From Methylophilus sp. DW102 (GTDB lineage Bacteria > Pseudomonadota > Gammaproteobacteria > Burkholderiales > Methylophilaceae), in NCBI RefSeq assembly GCF_037076555.1, contig NZ_AP029023.1:2953313-3017312 (forward strand): a stretch of 64,000 bases of DNA. The letters are read 5' to 3'. The notes under the pieces are model-generated. The model did not search any database. It saw only the letters and a program-made list of their open reading frames with translations, and was not told where the DNA came from. Below, piece after piece: positions 24,841 to 35,236 of the stretch (position 1 is its first letter; each line of letters begins with the position of its first letter). Made by a program: the position numbers and the translations under genes.

Positions 24841-27800
24841 TTAAATACAATTCGAGTTCACACCATCTGGCAATTTAACGCCAGAACTAAGGATAGGCGT
24901 ACTACCCAGGTGATCTTCATTCACTGGACAAGCCACTGCATCCGGATCTTCATCATCACCCGCAGCAGGGTTCAGAGAAACGATGGTCATCGTATTCAAA
25001 GCAGGGTTAGTTCCGACCAGGCCACCTAAACCAGCGTTGTCACGTGGTGAGATATTCAACGTTGTAGTCGTTGGGGTGGTAGGGGGCGTTGGAACAGCCA
25101 AAATACTAGCTGTAGTCGTTGCGGTATTATTAACCAGTGTATAGTTACCTGCATCTACACCACCTAAAGTGATGCCACTGATATTAACAGTTTTACCAGC
25201 ACCTACGGCACTATCAATAAACTGCCCATCAGCTGTCGCCACTGTCAGCTGATCATTACCCAACCGTCCATTAAATATGGCAGCACCCGTATTTAAAGAA
25301 GCAAGTGTATTTCCATCAAAAACTTTGTCATTGGCTGTTATTCCAGCGACAGTTGAAAGGCTAGCCGGGGTAATTTGACCAATAGCTCCAGTTGCACTTG
25401 CTGAGGTCTGATTGTTGGTCAAGGTATAACCATACACCTGTCTCGCCACATCAACACCATTTCTACTTGTTGTATTAGTCACACTCAGGATCGAAATAGG
25501 ATTAGTGGTCACGACCTTATTGTCGCCAACATTTTTGTTATCAAAAGTTGCAGAAACTATATTACTGTAATTAATCACATCACCATCACGGCCCTCTGTC
25601 ACCAATGATAAGCCTGCAATACTAGCATCTGTTGTCGTATCGTAAACACGACTTACAGACCCAGATAGCTTGGGATCAATCACAATATTTTCAGAGTAAA
25701 TCAAGCCATTCCCTTTGGCTGCAGCATTGATCTGCTGCGTACCATTTTTTACACCATCATAAGTAGTGCCGTACTGCTTGAAATCATAGCCGTTGAGGAT
25801 TTTTGTCCCGCGCTGCCCATTATCCGGTGACTGTGAATAAATGAGCCAACGACCATTTGCACCCGTAGAAATATCAAAGTTGCTGGTATTCCTATACCCT
25901 CTGCCTGCAACAATTGTCGTATTCAAACTCTGAGCATTAGTAATGATATTGCCAGACTGAATTACATCGCGGCCCGCACGAATAAAGAGATCAGGAGCCT
26001 GCCCAATTGTTCCATTGGCTAACGCAAAACCGACTTTGAGTGAAATTTCTTTAGTGACAACATCACCATCAGTCGAAACAAGTGAGACCGACCCAGCATT
26101 ACCGCTTTGGCCTTTACCTGTTGCACCCGAAGCGTTGATATTGCCAACATTAATACCCGTACCCGCATTCACAGCGATATTACCTGCATTTGTACCGTTG
26201 TTATTGCCAGGATTGGAGGCATTCGTATTAATGTCCCCGGTATTAACGCTCCCATTGTTAGCGGTTAGAGTGACATTTGCTCCATTGGAGTTGCTGACGC
26301 CTTGAGTATTAATATTACCAATATTCAGATTGCCGCTAGCACTACTGATTTGAACTGCACCTGAATTACTGGCAGCAATATTATTACCAGCACCCGCCCC
26401 GCCAGCGCCAGTAGTGATGTTACCGACAGTAGCATTTCCGGAGGTGGAGATTGTCACTGCACCGCCATTACCACCTGGCAATGCAACAACTTGTCCGTTA
26501 GGGGCCACGACTGAAGAGCCCGAAGTATCAATATTGCCTGTCATATTGAGGCTGCCAGCATTGATCGTTACTGTGCCACCATTAAACCCAGCTGGCGGAA
26601 ATGAGTTTTCACGCCCTTTGGCAGAAATATTTGCTGAGCCCAAATCTGCAGAACCAGTCACCGTAATATTCACATTACCAGCGTTTCCTGTGCTACTTCC
26701 GGCGCCAGGCGCACTGATATCACCCGCTGTATGCGTCAATGTCGCAGCTGAAAGTGTGACGCCGCCTGTCCCTGAAATATTGGCACCAATTGCTAAATTA
26801 CCGGTACCGCTATTGTCAGCATCTGCCTTAAGGTTGATACTGCCTTTGCCAGTGGTTGTAATTGCAGCATTTACATTGATGTCATTATTTGCTTCCAGAC
26901 GCACGCTACCATCACGATTCATCGTAAGCGCACTGTTAACGGTAATGTTATTGTTAGCTTGCAAATAGAGCTCGCTGTAACCCTTCACCTGAGTGACATT
27001 GACTTCAGTATTTGCCCCTGGATTACTGGCGAATGCATCATCTGGGGTGCCATCCGGTTGGTTTGCTGGTGCAGATGCCGCGGTGTTATTCAAAACAATG
27101 TTTTCAGGATCAAATAAAACGGTGCCACCGATGCCATTTGTGGCACCAACATTAACGTCACCTAGCATGGCCAAGTGCTGCTTGCCAGAGACCTCAACAA
27201 ACCCACCGTTTCCACTCTTGGCGCCGCCTTGAGCAGAAATCTCGCCATAGTAACGGGTCAAATCATCCGCCCAGACAACCACTTTACCGCCATTGCCTTC
27301 CTGAATGGCATCTGCTTTGATCGTTGCACCGCTGGCTACATAAGTGGTTCTAGCGTTGTAAACCGCATCATTTTTACCTTGGTAATCACCACCTACCAAC
27401 ACTTTGCCACCGCCTTTATCGCCGGAGGCATCCAGCACAGCGCCGTTCATCAAAGCGACTTGCTCGCCTGTGACCTCAATAGTGCCGCCAGTAGTGTGCT
27501 CACCTTTCGCAATCAAGCGGCCTGACACTTCGACTTTGGCATTATCGCCACCTTCCAGACGGATGACGCCATTACGTTCGACCAGTTGATTGGCTTCCAC
27601 AATCCCGGAGATATTGATGGCTGAGGCACGGGCATTGGTTGCCATTTGCACAAAGCCACCATCGGCATAAATGGAACCACTGTTTTTAATGGTGGCCTCG
27701 AGTGCACCACCAGACAATTTGGTTTTAACCAGCCCATTGCCAAAAAAGTCCAATGTCGCTTGTTGGGCAGAGCCCAATACCACACTACCGTTGCTTGCGA

Positions 27801-28509
27801 CCAAGGTACCACTGTTATCGACGGTTTTGCCTAAGAGAACAATGTAGCCTTCATTTTTTGCTTTGATGACACCATAGTTTTCCACGTTACCAACGATGCT
27901 GCCCACGGCAAAATTGTATTTGCCTTTAATAAAGTCATCATTAGAAATGTCCAAACTGGAGGCAACGATATTACCGACATTCACTTCTGCACCGTGACCA
28001 AATAAAATCCCGTTTTGGTTAATCAGGAACAGGCTTCCATTGGAATTAAGTGTGCCCATGATTTCGGAACGGCTATCTCCGATTACACGGTAGAGCGCAC
28101 GGCCAGCATCTGGCATCACAACATCTAGTTGATGGCCTTTTTCTACACCAAACTTGTAAAAATCAACAATATTGACATTGGCTGTATGGGTATACTGAGT
28201 ATGCGTACTGCTCAAATCTTTGACTGCCAGATCACCCGCAACCACCCCAGCAACCACATTGGTATCAGCAAAAGAAGTCAATGGAGCGATGACCGCAGCA
28301 AATGCACTGGCGACAAGCATGCCACGTTTGGCAGAAGAGGTGATAGCACCAATATGTCGCTTGCCTATATAGCCAGAAGCCGGTTCAGGCACTTTTCCAC
28401 TGACACTGGACTTACCTTGCGCACGCGCGGTTTCTGCAACGGCAACCCAAGCTTGCTGAAGCCGACTCCACACAAGACGGTAGATATGGTTTAAGGATGC
28501 TGCTTTCAT
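24841..28509 (-). CDS. two-partner-secretion exoprotein (TpsA), filamentous haemagglutinin-like
   Basis: Large secreted or surface beta-helix protein of 1222 residues. It opens with an extended signal peptide (MKAASLNHIYRLVWSRLQQAWVAV...; ESPR type). The haemagglutinin N-terminal TPS domain follows (about 80-330), with the NPNG-like motif INQNGILFG and NSNGSLFLINQNG. A long Gly/Asn/Thr/Ser-rich repeat region (about 450-900) comes next, then a YDG/MBG-type module with VYDTTTDASI and VFDGNTLASL (about 960-1150). Two C-terminal cysteines (CPVNEDHLG ... SNCI) recall the Cys pair that anchors HMW1-type adhesins. AAGGAGAAG precedes the ATG. It is encoded 193 bp after its probable transporter. Function is likely adhesion or biofilm; no toxin domain is visible. 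Confidence 0.88.
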   Translation of the reverse strand: MKAASLNHIYRLVWSRLQQAWVAVAETARAQGKSSVSGKVPEPASGYIGKRHIGAITSSAKRGMLVASAFAAVIAPLTSFADTNVVAGVVAGDLAVKDLSSTHTQYTHTANVNIVDFYKFGVEKGHQLDVVMPDAGRALYRVIGDSRSEIMGTLNSNGSLFLINQNGILFGHGAEVNVGNIVASSLDISNDDFIKGKYNFAVGSIVGNVENYGVIKAKNEGYIVLLGKTVDNSGTLVASNGSVVLGSAQQATLDFFGNGLVKTKLSGGALEATIKNSGSIYADGGFVQMATNARASAINISGIVEANQLVERNGVIRLEGGDNAKVEVSGRLIAKGEHTTGGTIEVTGEQVALMNGAVLDASGDKGGGKVLVGGDYQGKNDAVYNARTTYVASGATIKADAIQEGNGGKVVVWADDLTRYYGEISAQGGAKSGNGGFVEVSGKQHLAMLGDVNVGATNGIGGTVLFDPENIVLNNTAASAPANQPDGTPDDAFASNPGANTEVNVTQVKGYSELYLQANNNITVNSALTMNRDGSVRLEANNDINVNAAITTTGKGSINLKADADNSGTGNLAIGANISGTGGVTLSAATLTHTAGDISAPGAGSSTGNAGNVNITVTGSADLGSANISAKGRENSFPPAGFNGGTVTINAGSLNMTGNIDTSGSSVVAPNGQVVALPGGNGGAVTISTSGNATVGNITTGAGGAGAGNNIAASNSGAVQISSASGNLNIGNINTQGVSNSNGANVTLTANNGSVNTGDINTNASNPGNNNGTNAGNIAVNAGTGINVGNINASGATGKGQSGNAGSVSLVSTDGDVVTKEISLKVGFALANGTIGQAPDLFIRAGRDVIQSGNIITNAQSLNTTIVAGRGYRNTSNFDISTGANGRWLIYSQSPDNGQRGTKILNGYDFKQYGTTYDGVKNGTQQINAAAKGNGLIYSENIVIDPKLSGSVSRVYDTTTDASIAGLSLVTEGRDGDVINYSNIVSATFDNKNVGDNKVVTTNPISILSVTNTTSRNGVDVARQVYGYTLTNNQTSASATGAIGQITPASLSTVAGITANDKVFDGNTLASLNTGAAIFNGRLGNDQLTVATADGQFIDSAVGAGKTVNISGITLGGVDAGNYTLVNNTATTTASILAVPTPPTTPTTTTLNISPRDNAGLGGLVGTNPALNTMTIVSLNPAAGDDEDPDAVACPVNEDHLGSTPILSSGVKLPDGVNSNCI

Positions 28510-28578
28510 GACACTTCTCCTTGTTAATAATAAACGCCACCGATCTCATGACCAGTGGGTTACCATTACTTCTCTCAT

Positions 28579-28612
28579 ATTCCTGATATGAATGTAATTT
28601 TGGTTCAGGAAT
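28579..28612. repeat. inverted repeat in the TpsB-TpsA intercistronic gap
   Basis: ATTCCTGA-N18-TCAGGAAT followed on the plus strand by nine T. Terminator-like only for plus-strand transcription, yet no plus-strand gene precedes it. On the minus strand it lies in the leader of the exoprotein gene and could modulate read-through or processing. Confidence 0.4.
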
Positions 28613-28702
28613 TTTTTTTTGTATGTAGCCCAGTATGACTAATGCCTATTCATCCGAGCTACTTATTTTATTTTTGCCAGGCCGAGGCCTGTTGGTTTAC
28701 TA

Positions 28703-30412
28703 CTAGAAATTTTTTCTCAACTGACCCCAGAGCTGGTACTCAGTATTACTTGACGACCCATCCAGATCACGCTTTTGCTGGGAGTAAGTGGTCGTTAATA
28801 CCCACTGTCCTGGAATCTGGATATCAGTACCGATACCCACATGTTGGGAGCGGACATAGTTGCTGCTGCCAATCGGGTCATGATTTAACTTGCCACGACC
28901 AGCATCGTAAAAAACAAACGGCGTCACAGCTTGGATGTAGGGAGTCACGTCAGCGCCCGTGGTCGCAAAAGTACGGCGTAAATCAGTTCCTGCCATCCAG
29001 CCTTGGTCTGCCTGGCTGGGGATATCAGAGAATTGACGCCAGCGGTTAATGGCCCCAATACCAAAGCGCTCTGCGATATCAAGGTTACTATTTGTGCCTT
29101 GGTAATCTGCCCGCACAATCCAGTTAACGCCATTGTCGAATACCTGCGTACGGCTGGAAGTCCAGTTCCATTTGGTAAAACTGCCCTGGGTATCAAGTTG
29201 AGACCTATCCGTATCCTTTGCTGAGGCATCCTTGAATGAAACATTCCCTTGCGTGAGCACCAAACTCCATTGATAAGCAACGTCACCGGTCTCATTGATC
29301 CAATCACCTAACACGCCGAGCTCAAGGCTGCTAATGTTACGGCGGTTGTTAATAGAAAATGCCTTCACATCGTCATCCAGAATTTTGTAGTTGCTACCCA
29401 CTTTGAATGAAATGCTTTTTTTAGTTTCACGTAACCAGGGATGTTCTAAAGACGCATAAAAATAATGCGCATCGCCCGACGCATCAAACTGTTTGAAATC
29501 GCGACCAAGCTCATAATCTACATAGCTGTAAGCCAGATTTAAAATATTACCTGCACTGCCAACAGGGGTCAGATACAATCCACTCAATGAGCGCTGACCT
29601 TCATCTCTGGAAACTTTACCCACCACCGCCAATTGATCTCCACGACCGTTCAGGTTGTTGATGGCACCGCCAAAACCTAATGTTTCTCGACCGGTGTAAC
29701 GGTTGCCGTAAGTGTTTGCCGCAACATACCCACTGTAACGCGCTCTGGGTTCAACAGACACAGCCACATCTGAACTGCCCACAGCCTCACCGGGGTTGAG
29801 CTGAGAGGTGACCTGAATGCCCGGCAAGCCGTTCATCACCATGATATTGCGCACAAGGTTGCGCTCATTGAGCACATCCCCCTTGTTCAAGCCGTACTCG
29901 GAAACAGACTGGAAATACGACTGATTCAGCCCTTCACCGGTTTCGGCTTTCACCTCGCCCAAAGTACCTTCCAGAATCGCCAACTCAACCACAGCTTCTG
30001 CTTCAGTAGTTTTTTGCAAATCTTGCGTAGGCAAATAGACTTGTGTCAGCAAGTAGCCACGTTGGCGGTAATAGTTCCGAATGGTACCCACCGCTTCATT
30101 TAGCTCGCGCATACCAACTTCATGGCCAGTCAGCGAGGCGACTTGTGCTGCAAGCACCTCATCTGAAAACTGTTTGTTACCAGAAAATTTGAACGCCTTG
30201 ACCACAATCTTCAGACTGGATTTCTTTTGTTTTTTTTCTGGCTGTGGCGTTTCTTGTGGCACCTGAATAATGGGCCGTGGCTCTGGAATAATCGGTCTAG
30301 GGATATTGGGCTGCAAGGGCTCCGGGAACGAAACGCCCCCTGCCAAAACCTGCGAGCAATATCCCATGACCAGCCAAGGAATCAGGCGCATACCTGTCGT
30401 GTGTTTTTTCAA
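28703..30412 (-). CDS. two-partner-secretion outer-membrane transporter (TpsB, ShlB/FhaC/HecB family)
   Basis: Outer-membrane beta-barrel that exports the adjacent exoprotein. The 569 residues comprise a signal peptide (about 1-25), a proline-rich plug-helix linker (about 28-60), a POTRA_2-type region (FKFSGNKQFSDEVLAAQV onward, about 73-150), a second POTRA region and a 16-strand-type barrel ending in a C-terminal Phe (QLRKNF), as outer-membrane insertion requires. VAVSVEPRARYSGYVAANTYGNRYTG is the ShlB entry to the barrel. The start is a TTG with GGGGAG 6 nt upstream; an ATG at 30391 lacks a ribosome site and would clip the signal peptide. Operon order is transporter then substrate. Confidence 0.92.
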   Translation of the reverse strand: MKKHTTGMRLIPWLVMGYCSQVLAGGVSFPEPLQPNIPRPIIPEPRPIIQVPQETPQPEKKQKKSSLKIVVKAFKFSGNKQFSDEVLAAQVASLTGHEVGMRELNEAVGTIRNYYRQRGYLLTQVYLPTQDLQKTTEAEAVVELAILEGTLGEVKAETGEGLNQSYFQSVSEYGLNKGDVLNERNLVRNIMVMNGLPGIQVTSQLNPGEAVGSSDVAVSVEPRARYSGYVAANTYGNRYTGRETLGFGGAINNLNGRGDQLAVVGKVSRDEGQRSLSGLYLTPVGSAGNILNLAYSYVDYELGRDFKQFDASGDAHYFYASLEHPWLRETKKSISFKVGSNYKILDDDVKAFSINNRRNISSLELGVLGDWINETGDVAYQWSLVLTQGNVSFKDASAKDTDRSQLDTQGSFTKWNWTSSRTQVFDNGVNWIVRADYQGTNSNLDIAERFGIGAINRWRQFSDIPSQADQGWMAGTDLRRTFATTGADVTPYIQAVTPFVFYDAGRGKLNHDPIGSSNYVRSQHVGIGTDIQIPGQWVLTTTYSQQKRDLDGSSSNTEYQLWGQLRKNF

Positions 30413-30550
30413 GATGACTCCCCAAAACTTTTATTAAAATCAATATGCTACAAATAATATCTCAACCCTCAAATTTACCTTAAAAAACAATCAAACACTA
30501 ACTCTTTTTTACAAAACACCCTGTCATTGAAGACCACTTTTGCAAATTTG

Positions 30551-32818
30551 CTAGTATTCCAGGGCATCGACATCCAATACCCAGCGAATTTTCGCCTGTA
30601 ATGGATGTGCTCTTACCCAGGCGACGGCGACTTGCAGTAGCTGCTGCAAGGCGTTGCGATGTGCAGATTGCATCATCACATAACCCCGCTCCATACGGTT
30701 CAGGCGTGCAAGCCCTGGTCTGACAGGATCATAAATTAGCGGCTGATCAGGCAAAGTTGCAGCATGCTGATCGACATAGGCTCTGGCGGCCAAACTAAAC
30801 TCCGTCAGAAACTGGTTTACCAAGGCATACTCAGTGGCTTCTGCTTTCATCACGGCAATATAGGTAGCAGGCGGGAACTGCATCGCCATTCGCTCTTGCA
30901 ACAAAGCCTGTGCAAACTCGGCGTAATTCTGCTCGCGCAAGGCGGCAAATAATGGGTGCTGCGGGAAGGCCGTTTGTATTAACACCTCACCCGGTTTTTC
31001 ACCACGGCCGGCACGACCGGCCACCTGCATTAATTGAGCAAACAAGCGCTCGCTGGCGCGGTAATCCGGGCTATACAATGCACTGTCGGTATCGAGCACA
31101 CCCACCAAGGTCAGATTAGCAAAATCATGGCCTTTGGCCAGCATTTGGGTGCCCACCAAAATATCGATTTCACCAGCATGCACCTCGGAAAGCAAGGTAG
31201 TTAAAGCATCTTTGGCCTGAATGGTATCTCTGTCCACGCGTGCGACACGCGCCTGCGGAAAGACCTGCTGCAGCGTTTCCTCGATGCGTTGCGTCGCCTG
31301 ACCAACCGGGCGCAAATCTGGATTGCCGCAACTTGGGCATTGCAGCGGAATAGGCTGCTCATCGCCACAGTGGTGACAGCGCAGCACGCGCTGCCGCAGG
31401 TGCAGCACCGCTTTGGCAGAACATCGGCGGCAATCGGCCAGCCACTGGCAGGCCGAGCAATGCAGCACCGGGGCATAGCCACGGCGATTAATAAACAACA
31501 AGCTTTGTTCGCCACGCTGCAAACGCTGCGCTATCGCCTGCTTCAACAAGGGCGTAAATCCAGCTTCTGGCGGCGGATGCGCAGTATCTATACAAAAAAT
31601 ACGTGGCAATGTGGCTTGCGCCACCGCCCGCTTGTTTAATGTGAGCAAACGATAAATCGGCTTTCTGCCGCCTGCGTGCTCGTGATCGCCCGTTGCGTTG
31701 TACCAGCTTTCCAGCGAAGGCGTGGCACTGCCAAGCACCACGGGCACACCATGCTGCTTCGCACGTACCAGCGCAACATCGCGCGCATGATAACGCATGC
31801 CATCTTGTTGCTTGTAAGAGCTGTCATGCTCTTCGTCCAGAATCATCAGCTTAAGGTGCGGCATGGGCGTAAACACACTCAAGCGCGTCCCGATCACAAT
31901 GCGTGCGGCGCCAGACTGTGCCGCTTGCCAGTTTTGCAAGCGCTCACTCTCACTCAAATGGCTATGCAAGGTAACCAATGCGTACTCACTGAGCCGGCTA
32001 CGAAAACGGCTTTCCAGCTGCGGTGTCAGGTTGATTTCTGGCACCATAATCAGCACTTGCGACTTTGGATCGGCCAACACTTTTTCCAGCAAGCGAATAT
32101 ACACCTCGGTTTTACCCGAACCCGTGATCCCAAACAGTAGCCAGGGCTGAAATCCATGCAGGCGGCCCAGAATCGCCTCAACGGCCGCGGCCTGCTCGTC
32201 ATTGAGTTCGGGGACCTGCGCGGAGGCAGGCATGGAGGGCCGCGTCGCGATGACTTCTCGCCTGTTTACATAGCCGCCATCCAGCAAGGGCTGTAACGCT
32301 TTGCGCCAAGTGGCAGAAACCGCAGCGAGCATGGCCTCACTGCATTCGGCGTGCTGCTGCAGCAAGGCCAGCAACCTCGCTAAGACTTGTTGCCGCTTTC
32401 CGATCAACGCATCTGGCACCGCTTGTGCCAGATGATAGAGCCACATTTTGCGCGACACCGCCGGCTTAATTTGCCGCAAGCGCAATGGCAGGCTGGATAA
32501 TACGGTTTGCCCAAACGGATAGTGATAATAGTCTGCACAAAAGCGCAATAATTTGAAGCTGGCAGCATCCAGCGGCACGTCGTCAAACACTTGCAATACC
32601 GCTTTGAGCTTGTGCAAGGGGATATCGGTCTCATTGACCAGAGCCATCACGATCCCCACCAGTTGCCGCCCAGCAAATGGCACCACCACGCGGTTACCCA
32701 CTTTGATCACCAGGCCAGGATTCAGGTAATCAAACTCACGCTCCAGCGGCACATCAAGCACGACGCGCACAATGCTGGCGGACGTGGTGACCTGAGGAGC
32801 GGCGGATGTTGAACACAT
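30551..32818 (-). CDS. priA: primosomal replication protein N' (PriA helicase)
   Basis: 3'-5' helicase that restarts stalled replication forks. The 755 residues include an N-terminal 3'-DNA-binding domain (VVLDVPLEREFDYL), Walker A GITGSGKTEVY (about 232-242), the DEEH box (LDEEHDSSYKQQDG), a cysteine-rich zinc region (CSACQWLADCRRC, CHHC and CPSC) and motif V/VI QVAGRAGRG. Length and zinc-site cysteines are normal. Divergent from argS with only 59 bp between the start codons, so the promoters overlap. The downstream gap (30413-30550) holds no gene. Confidence 0.96.
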   Translation of the reverse strand: MCSTSAAPQVTTSASIVRVVLDVPLEREFDYLNPGLVIKVGNRVVVPFAGRQLVGIVMALVNETDIPLHKLKAVLQVFDDVPLDAASFKLLRFCADYYHYPFGQTVLSSLPLRLRQIKPAVSRKMWLYHLAQAVPDALIGKRQQVLARLLALLQQHAECSEAMLAAVSATWRKALQPLLDGGYVNRREVIATRPSMPASAQVPELNDEQAAAVEAILGRLHGFQPWLLFGITGSGKTEVYIRLLEKVLADPKSQVLIMVPEINLTPQLESRFRSRLSEYALVTLHSHLSESERLQNWQAAQSGAARIVIGTRLSVFTPMPHLKLMILDEEHDSSYKQQDGMRYHARDVALVRAKQHGVPVVLGSATPSLESWYNATGDHEHAGGRKPIYRLLTLNKRAVAQATLPRIFCIDTAHPPPEAGFTPLLKQAIAQRLQRGEQSLLFINRRGYAPVLHCSACQWLADCRRCSAKAVLHLRQRVLRCHHCGDEQPIPLQCPSCGNPDLRPVGQATQRIEETLQQVFPQARVARVDRDTIQAKDALTTLLSEVHAGEIDILVGTQMLAKGHDFANLTLVGVLDTDSALYSPDYRASERLFAQLMQVAGRAGRGEKPGEVLIQTAFPQHPLFAALREQNYAEFAQALLQERMAMQFPPATYIAVMKAEATEYALVNQFLTEFSLAARAYVDQHAATLPDQPLIYDPVRPGLARLNRMERGYVMMQSAHRNALQQLLQVAVAWVRAHPLQAKIRWVLDVDALEY

Positions 32819-32877
32819 GGGTGAAAAGGCTTAATTAGGTTAAAATGGCGGTTTGACGATAACGCATCATTTTAACC

Positions 32878-34536
32878 TTGAAACAAACGATCACAGAACT
32901 GATTCTGCAAGCGGTGACGCCGCTGGTGGCAGACACCTCCAGTCTCCATATCATCCTTGAGCGGCCAAAATCTGCCGAGCATGGGGATTTCGCGACCAAT
33001 ATCGCCATGCAACTGGCTAAACCGCTCAAGCAAAATCCGCGCATGATTGCCCAGCAGATTATCGACGGCTTGCCCGCCAACCAGGTGATCAGCAAGGTGG
33101 AGATTGCGGGTGCAGGCTTTATCAATTTCTTTTTGTCGGCAGATAGCAAACAGGCCATCGTGCACGATATTTTGAAACAAACCGACCAGTTTGGCCGCAA
33201 CCCGGCAGGGCAAGGCGAAAAAGTTCAGGTGGAGTTTGTCTCTGCCAACCCCACTGGCCCGTTACATGTGGGGCATGGCCGCGGTGCTGCGGTCGGCGAC
33301 TGTTTATGCCGATTACTGGCCGCCAATGGCTGGGAGGTGACACGTGAGTTTTATTACAATGATGCGGGCGCACAAATCGATAACCTGACCAAATCGGTGC
33401 TGGCGCGCGCGCAAGGGATACCGCCAGACGATGCAAGCTTCCCTGAAGATGGTTACCGTGGGGACTATATCCTCGAAATTGCAGAGGCCTTTTTAGCCAA
33501 AGCGACGGTGACTGCTGACGACATGCAGGTGACTGCCAGCGGTGATGTCAATGATACGGAATCCATCCGAAAATTTGCGGTGGCTTATTTGCGCCATGAG
33601 CAAGATCTCGACTTGCAGGCATTCCAGATCAAATTTGATGTGTTCTCACTCGAAAGCGCGCTATACACCGAAGGCAAGGTAGACAACACCGTGCAATCGC
33701 TGATCGCCAGTGGTCACACCTATGAACAAGACGACGCCTTATGGCTGCGCACAACGGATTTTGGTGATGACAAAGACCGCGTCATGCGCAAAAAAGAAGG
33801 TGGCTACACCTATTTTGTGCCGGATGTCGCTTACCATCGTGAAAAGTGGCAGCGCGGTTTCAAACGTGTGATCAACGAGCAGGGCGCAGACCACCACAGC
33901 ACCATTACGCGCGTGCGCGCCGGGCTGCAAGCCCTCAATGTTGGCATTCCGCAAGGCTGGCCCGAATACGTGCTGCACCAAATGGTCACGGTGATGCGCG
34001 GCGGTGAAGAGGTCAAACTGTCAAAACGTGCAGGGAGCTATGTGACTTTGCGCGACCTGATTGAAGAAGTTGGCTGTGATGCCACGCGTTACTTTTTGGC
34101 GGCGCGTAGCCCGGATTCGCAATTGGTGTTCGACATCGATCTGGCACGTGCGCAAACCAATGACAACCCGGTTTACTATATCCAATACGCGCATGCGCGC
34201 ATTTGCAGCGTATTGAATCAATGGGGCGGCGATGTTGGCAGCCTCACCACCACCGACCTGTCACCACTCAACAGCGCAGCAGAAACAACCCTGATGCAAG
34301 CCTTGGGGCAATACCCTGAAGTGGTCAGCAGCGCCTGCCAGGCACTGGCACCGCACATGGTGGCCAACTATCTCAAGGAGCTAGCCAGTGCCCTGCATAG
34401 TTATTACAATGACACCAAATTTTTGGTGGATGATGCACAAGTCAAACTGGCACGCCTGTCGCTGATTACCGCAACCCGCGTCGTCCTTCGCAATGGCTTG
34501 TCTTTGCTGGGGGTAAGCGCCCCGGATAAAATGTAA
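32878..34536 (+). CDS. argS: arginyl-tRNA synthetase
   Basis: Class Ia aminoacyl-tRNA synthetase that charges tRNA-Arg. HVGH in [13 protein letters not shown] (about 123-135) is the HIGH signature, KLSKRAG (about 380-386) the KMSKS-equivalent loop, and the DALR-type C-terminal anticodon domain ends the 552 residues. The start is taken as a TTG at 32878: the frame closes upstream at a TAA 12 nt or so before, and no ATG exists before residue 40, so a TTG (or an even rarer ATT) must be used. No Shine-Dalgarno sequence is visible, which suggests weak or leader-controlled initiation. Followed by the SPOR gene 40 nt downstream. Confidence 0.95.
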   Translation: MKQTITELILQAVTPLVADTSSLHIILERPKSAEHGDFATNIAMQLAKPLKQNPRMIAQQIIDGLPANQVISKVEIAGAGFINFFLSADSKQAIVHDILKQTDQFGRNPAGQGEKVQVEFVSANPTGPLHVGHGRGAAVGDCLCRLLAANGWEVTREFYYNDAGAQIDNLTKSVLARAQGIPPDDASFPEDGYRGDYILEIAEAFLAKATVTADDMQVTASGDVNDTESIRKFAVAYLRHEQDLDLQAFQIKFDVFSLESALYTEGKVDNTVQSLIASGHTYEQDDALWLRTTDFGDDKDRVMRKKEGGYTYFVPDVAYHREKWQRGFKRVINEQGADHHSTITRVRAGLQALNVGIPQGWPEYVLHQMVTVMRGGEEVKLSKRAGSYVTLRDLIEEVGCDATRYFLAARSPDSQLVFDIDLARAQTNDNPVYYIQYAHARICSVLNQWGGDVGSLTTTDLSPLNSAAETTLMQALGQYPEVVSSACQALAPHMVANYLKELASALHSYYNDTKFLVDDAQVKLARLSLITATRVVLRNGLSLLGVSAPDKM

Positions 34537-34576
34537 GCACCTGAAAAGTGCCCGAATTGATTGGTTCAAATTATCT

Positions 34577-35170
34577 ATGAGTCGCGACTACAAACCCTCA
34601 CAAGCCAAAGCAAAAAGCAAGAGCAGCGGCAGCACCTTCTTTAACGGCCTGCTGGTCGGCTTGTTTTTGGGCGTCGCCTTGACGGTCGCGCTCATCATTT
34701 ATATCAAAGGTGACCACAGCCCGTTCTCCAGCGCCTTCAAGAATGACAGCGGCTCGCAAGAGCTGCCGATCAAAAGCACCGTCACCGAAGAAGAAGTCAA
34801 ACCTGGGAGCACCTCGATTGAGGACCCTAACAAATTTGACTTCTACACCATTTTGCCGGATACCGAGAGCAAAATCAGTGAAGAGCAAGTGAAAAAGAAC
34901 CCGACCATCAAACAAGAAAGCTACTTTATTCAGGTGGGCGCGTTTGCCAAAGAGGATGATGCCAACAATCTCAAAACCCGACTGGCACTGGTAGGCTTTG
35001 AGGCCGTTGTACAAACGGCAGAAATTCCGAACAAGGGCACCATGCACCGTGTACGCATTGGACCGCTCAACGATCTGGCAAAAATTACAAAAATCAGCCA
35101 TGACCTGGAAACCAATGGCTTTCAGCCTAATCTGATCAAGGTCAATATCGAATCTTCAGCATCGCATTAA
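34577..35170 (+). CDS. SPOR-domain membrane protein (FtsN-like)
   Basis: 197-residue bitopic protein: short basic cytosolic N-terminus (MSRDYKPSQAKAKSKSS), one membrane segment (about 22-44, FFNGLLVGLFLGVALTVALI), a charged linker, and a C-terminal SPOR domain (about 114-190, YFIQVGAFAKEDDANNLKTR ... VRIGPL). SPOR domains bind denuded glycan at the septum, so a cell-division role like that of FtsN is likely. It is shorter than E. coli FtsN (319 residues). The argS-SPOR-dsbA order is frequent in beta- and gammaproteobacteria. Confidence 0.88.
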   Translation: MSRDYKPSQAKAKSKSSGSTFFNGLLVGLFLGVALTVALIIYIKGDHSPFSSAFKNDSGSQELPIKSTVTEEEVKPGSTSIEDPNKFDFYTILPDTESKISEEQVKKNPTIKQESYFIQVGAFAKEDDANNLKTRLALVGFEAVVQTAEIPNKGTMHRVRIGPLNDLAKITKISHDLETNGFQPNLIKVNIESSASH

Positions 35171-35236
35171 TGCTGTCATCGTATCGCCAACTGTCACGTT
35201 AAACCATTACTTTCCACACATAAGGAAACGAATATC

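Noticed and set aside
26015..26968. Long plus-strand frames (96 and 184 codons) opposite the TpsA gene
   Set aside because: Mirror images of the low-complexity Gly/Asn/Thr repeats of the exoprotein; no ribosome site or plausible product.
28579..28620. Plus-strand intrinsic terminator between the TpsB and TpsA genes
   Set aside because: It has hairpin plus T-run form but no plus-strand gene precedes it; kept only as an inverted repeat.
32839..32858. TAAAAT-N6-TTG upstream of argS as a fifth leaderless start
   Set aside because: The TTG after the box at 32853 is out of frame with argS, so the pattern does not lead to the gene.
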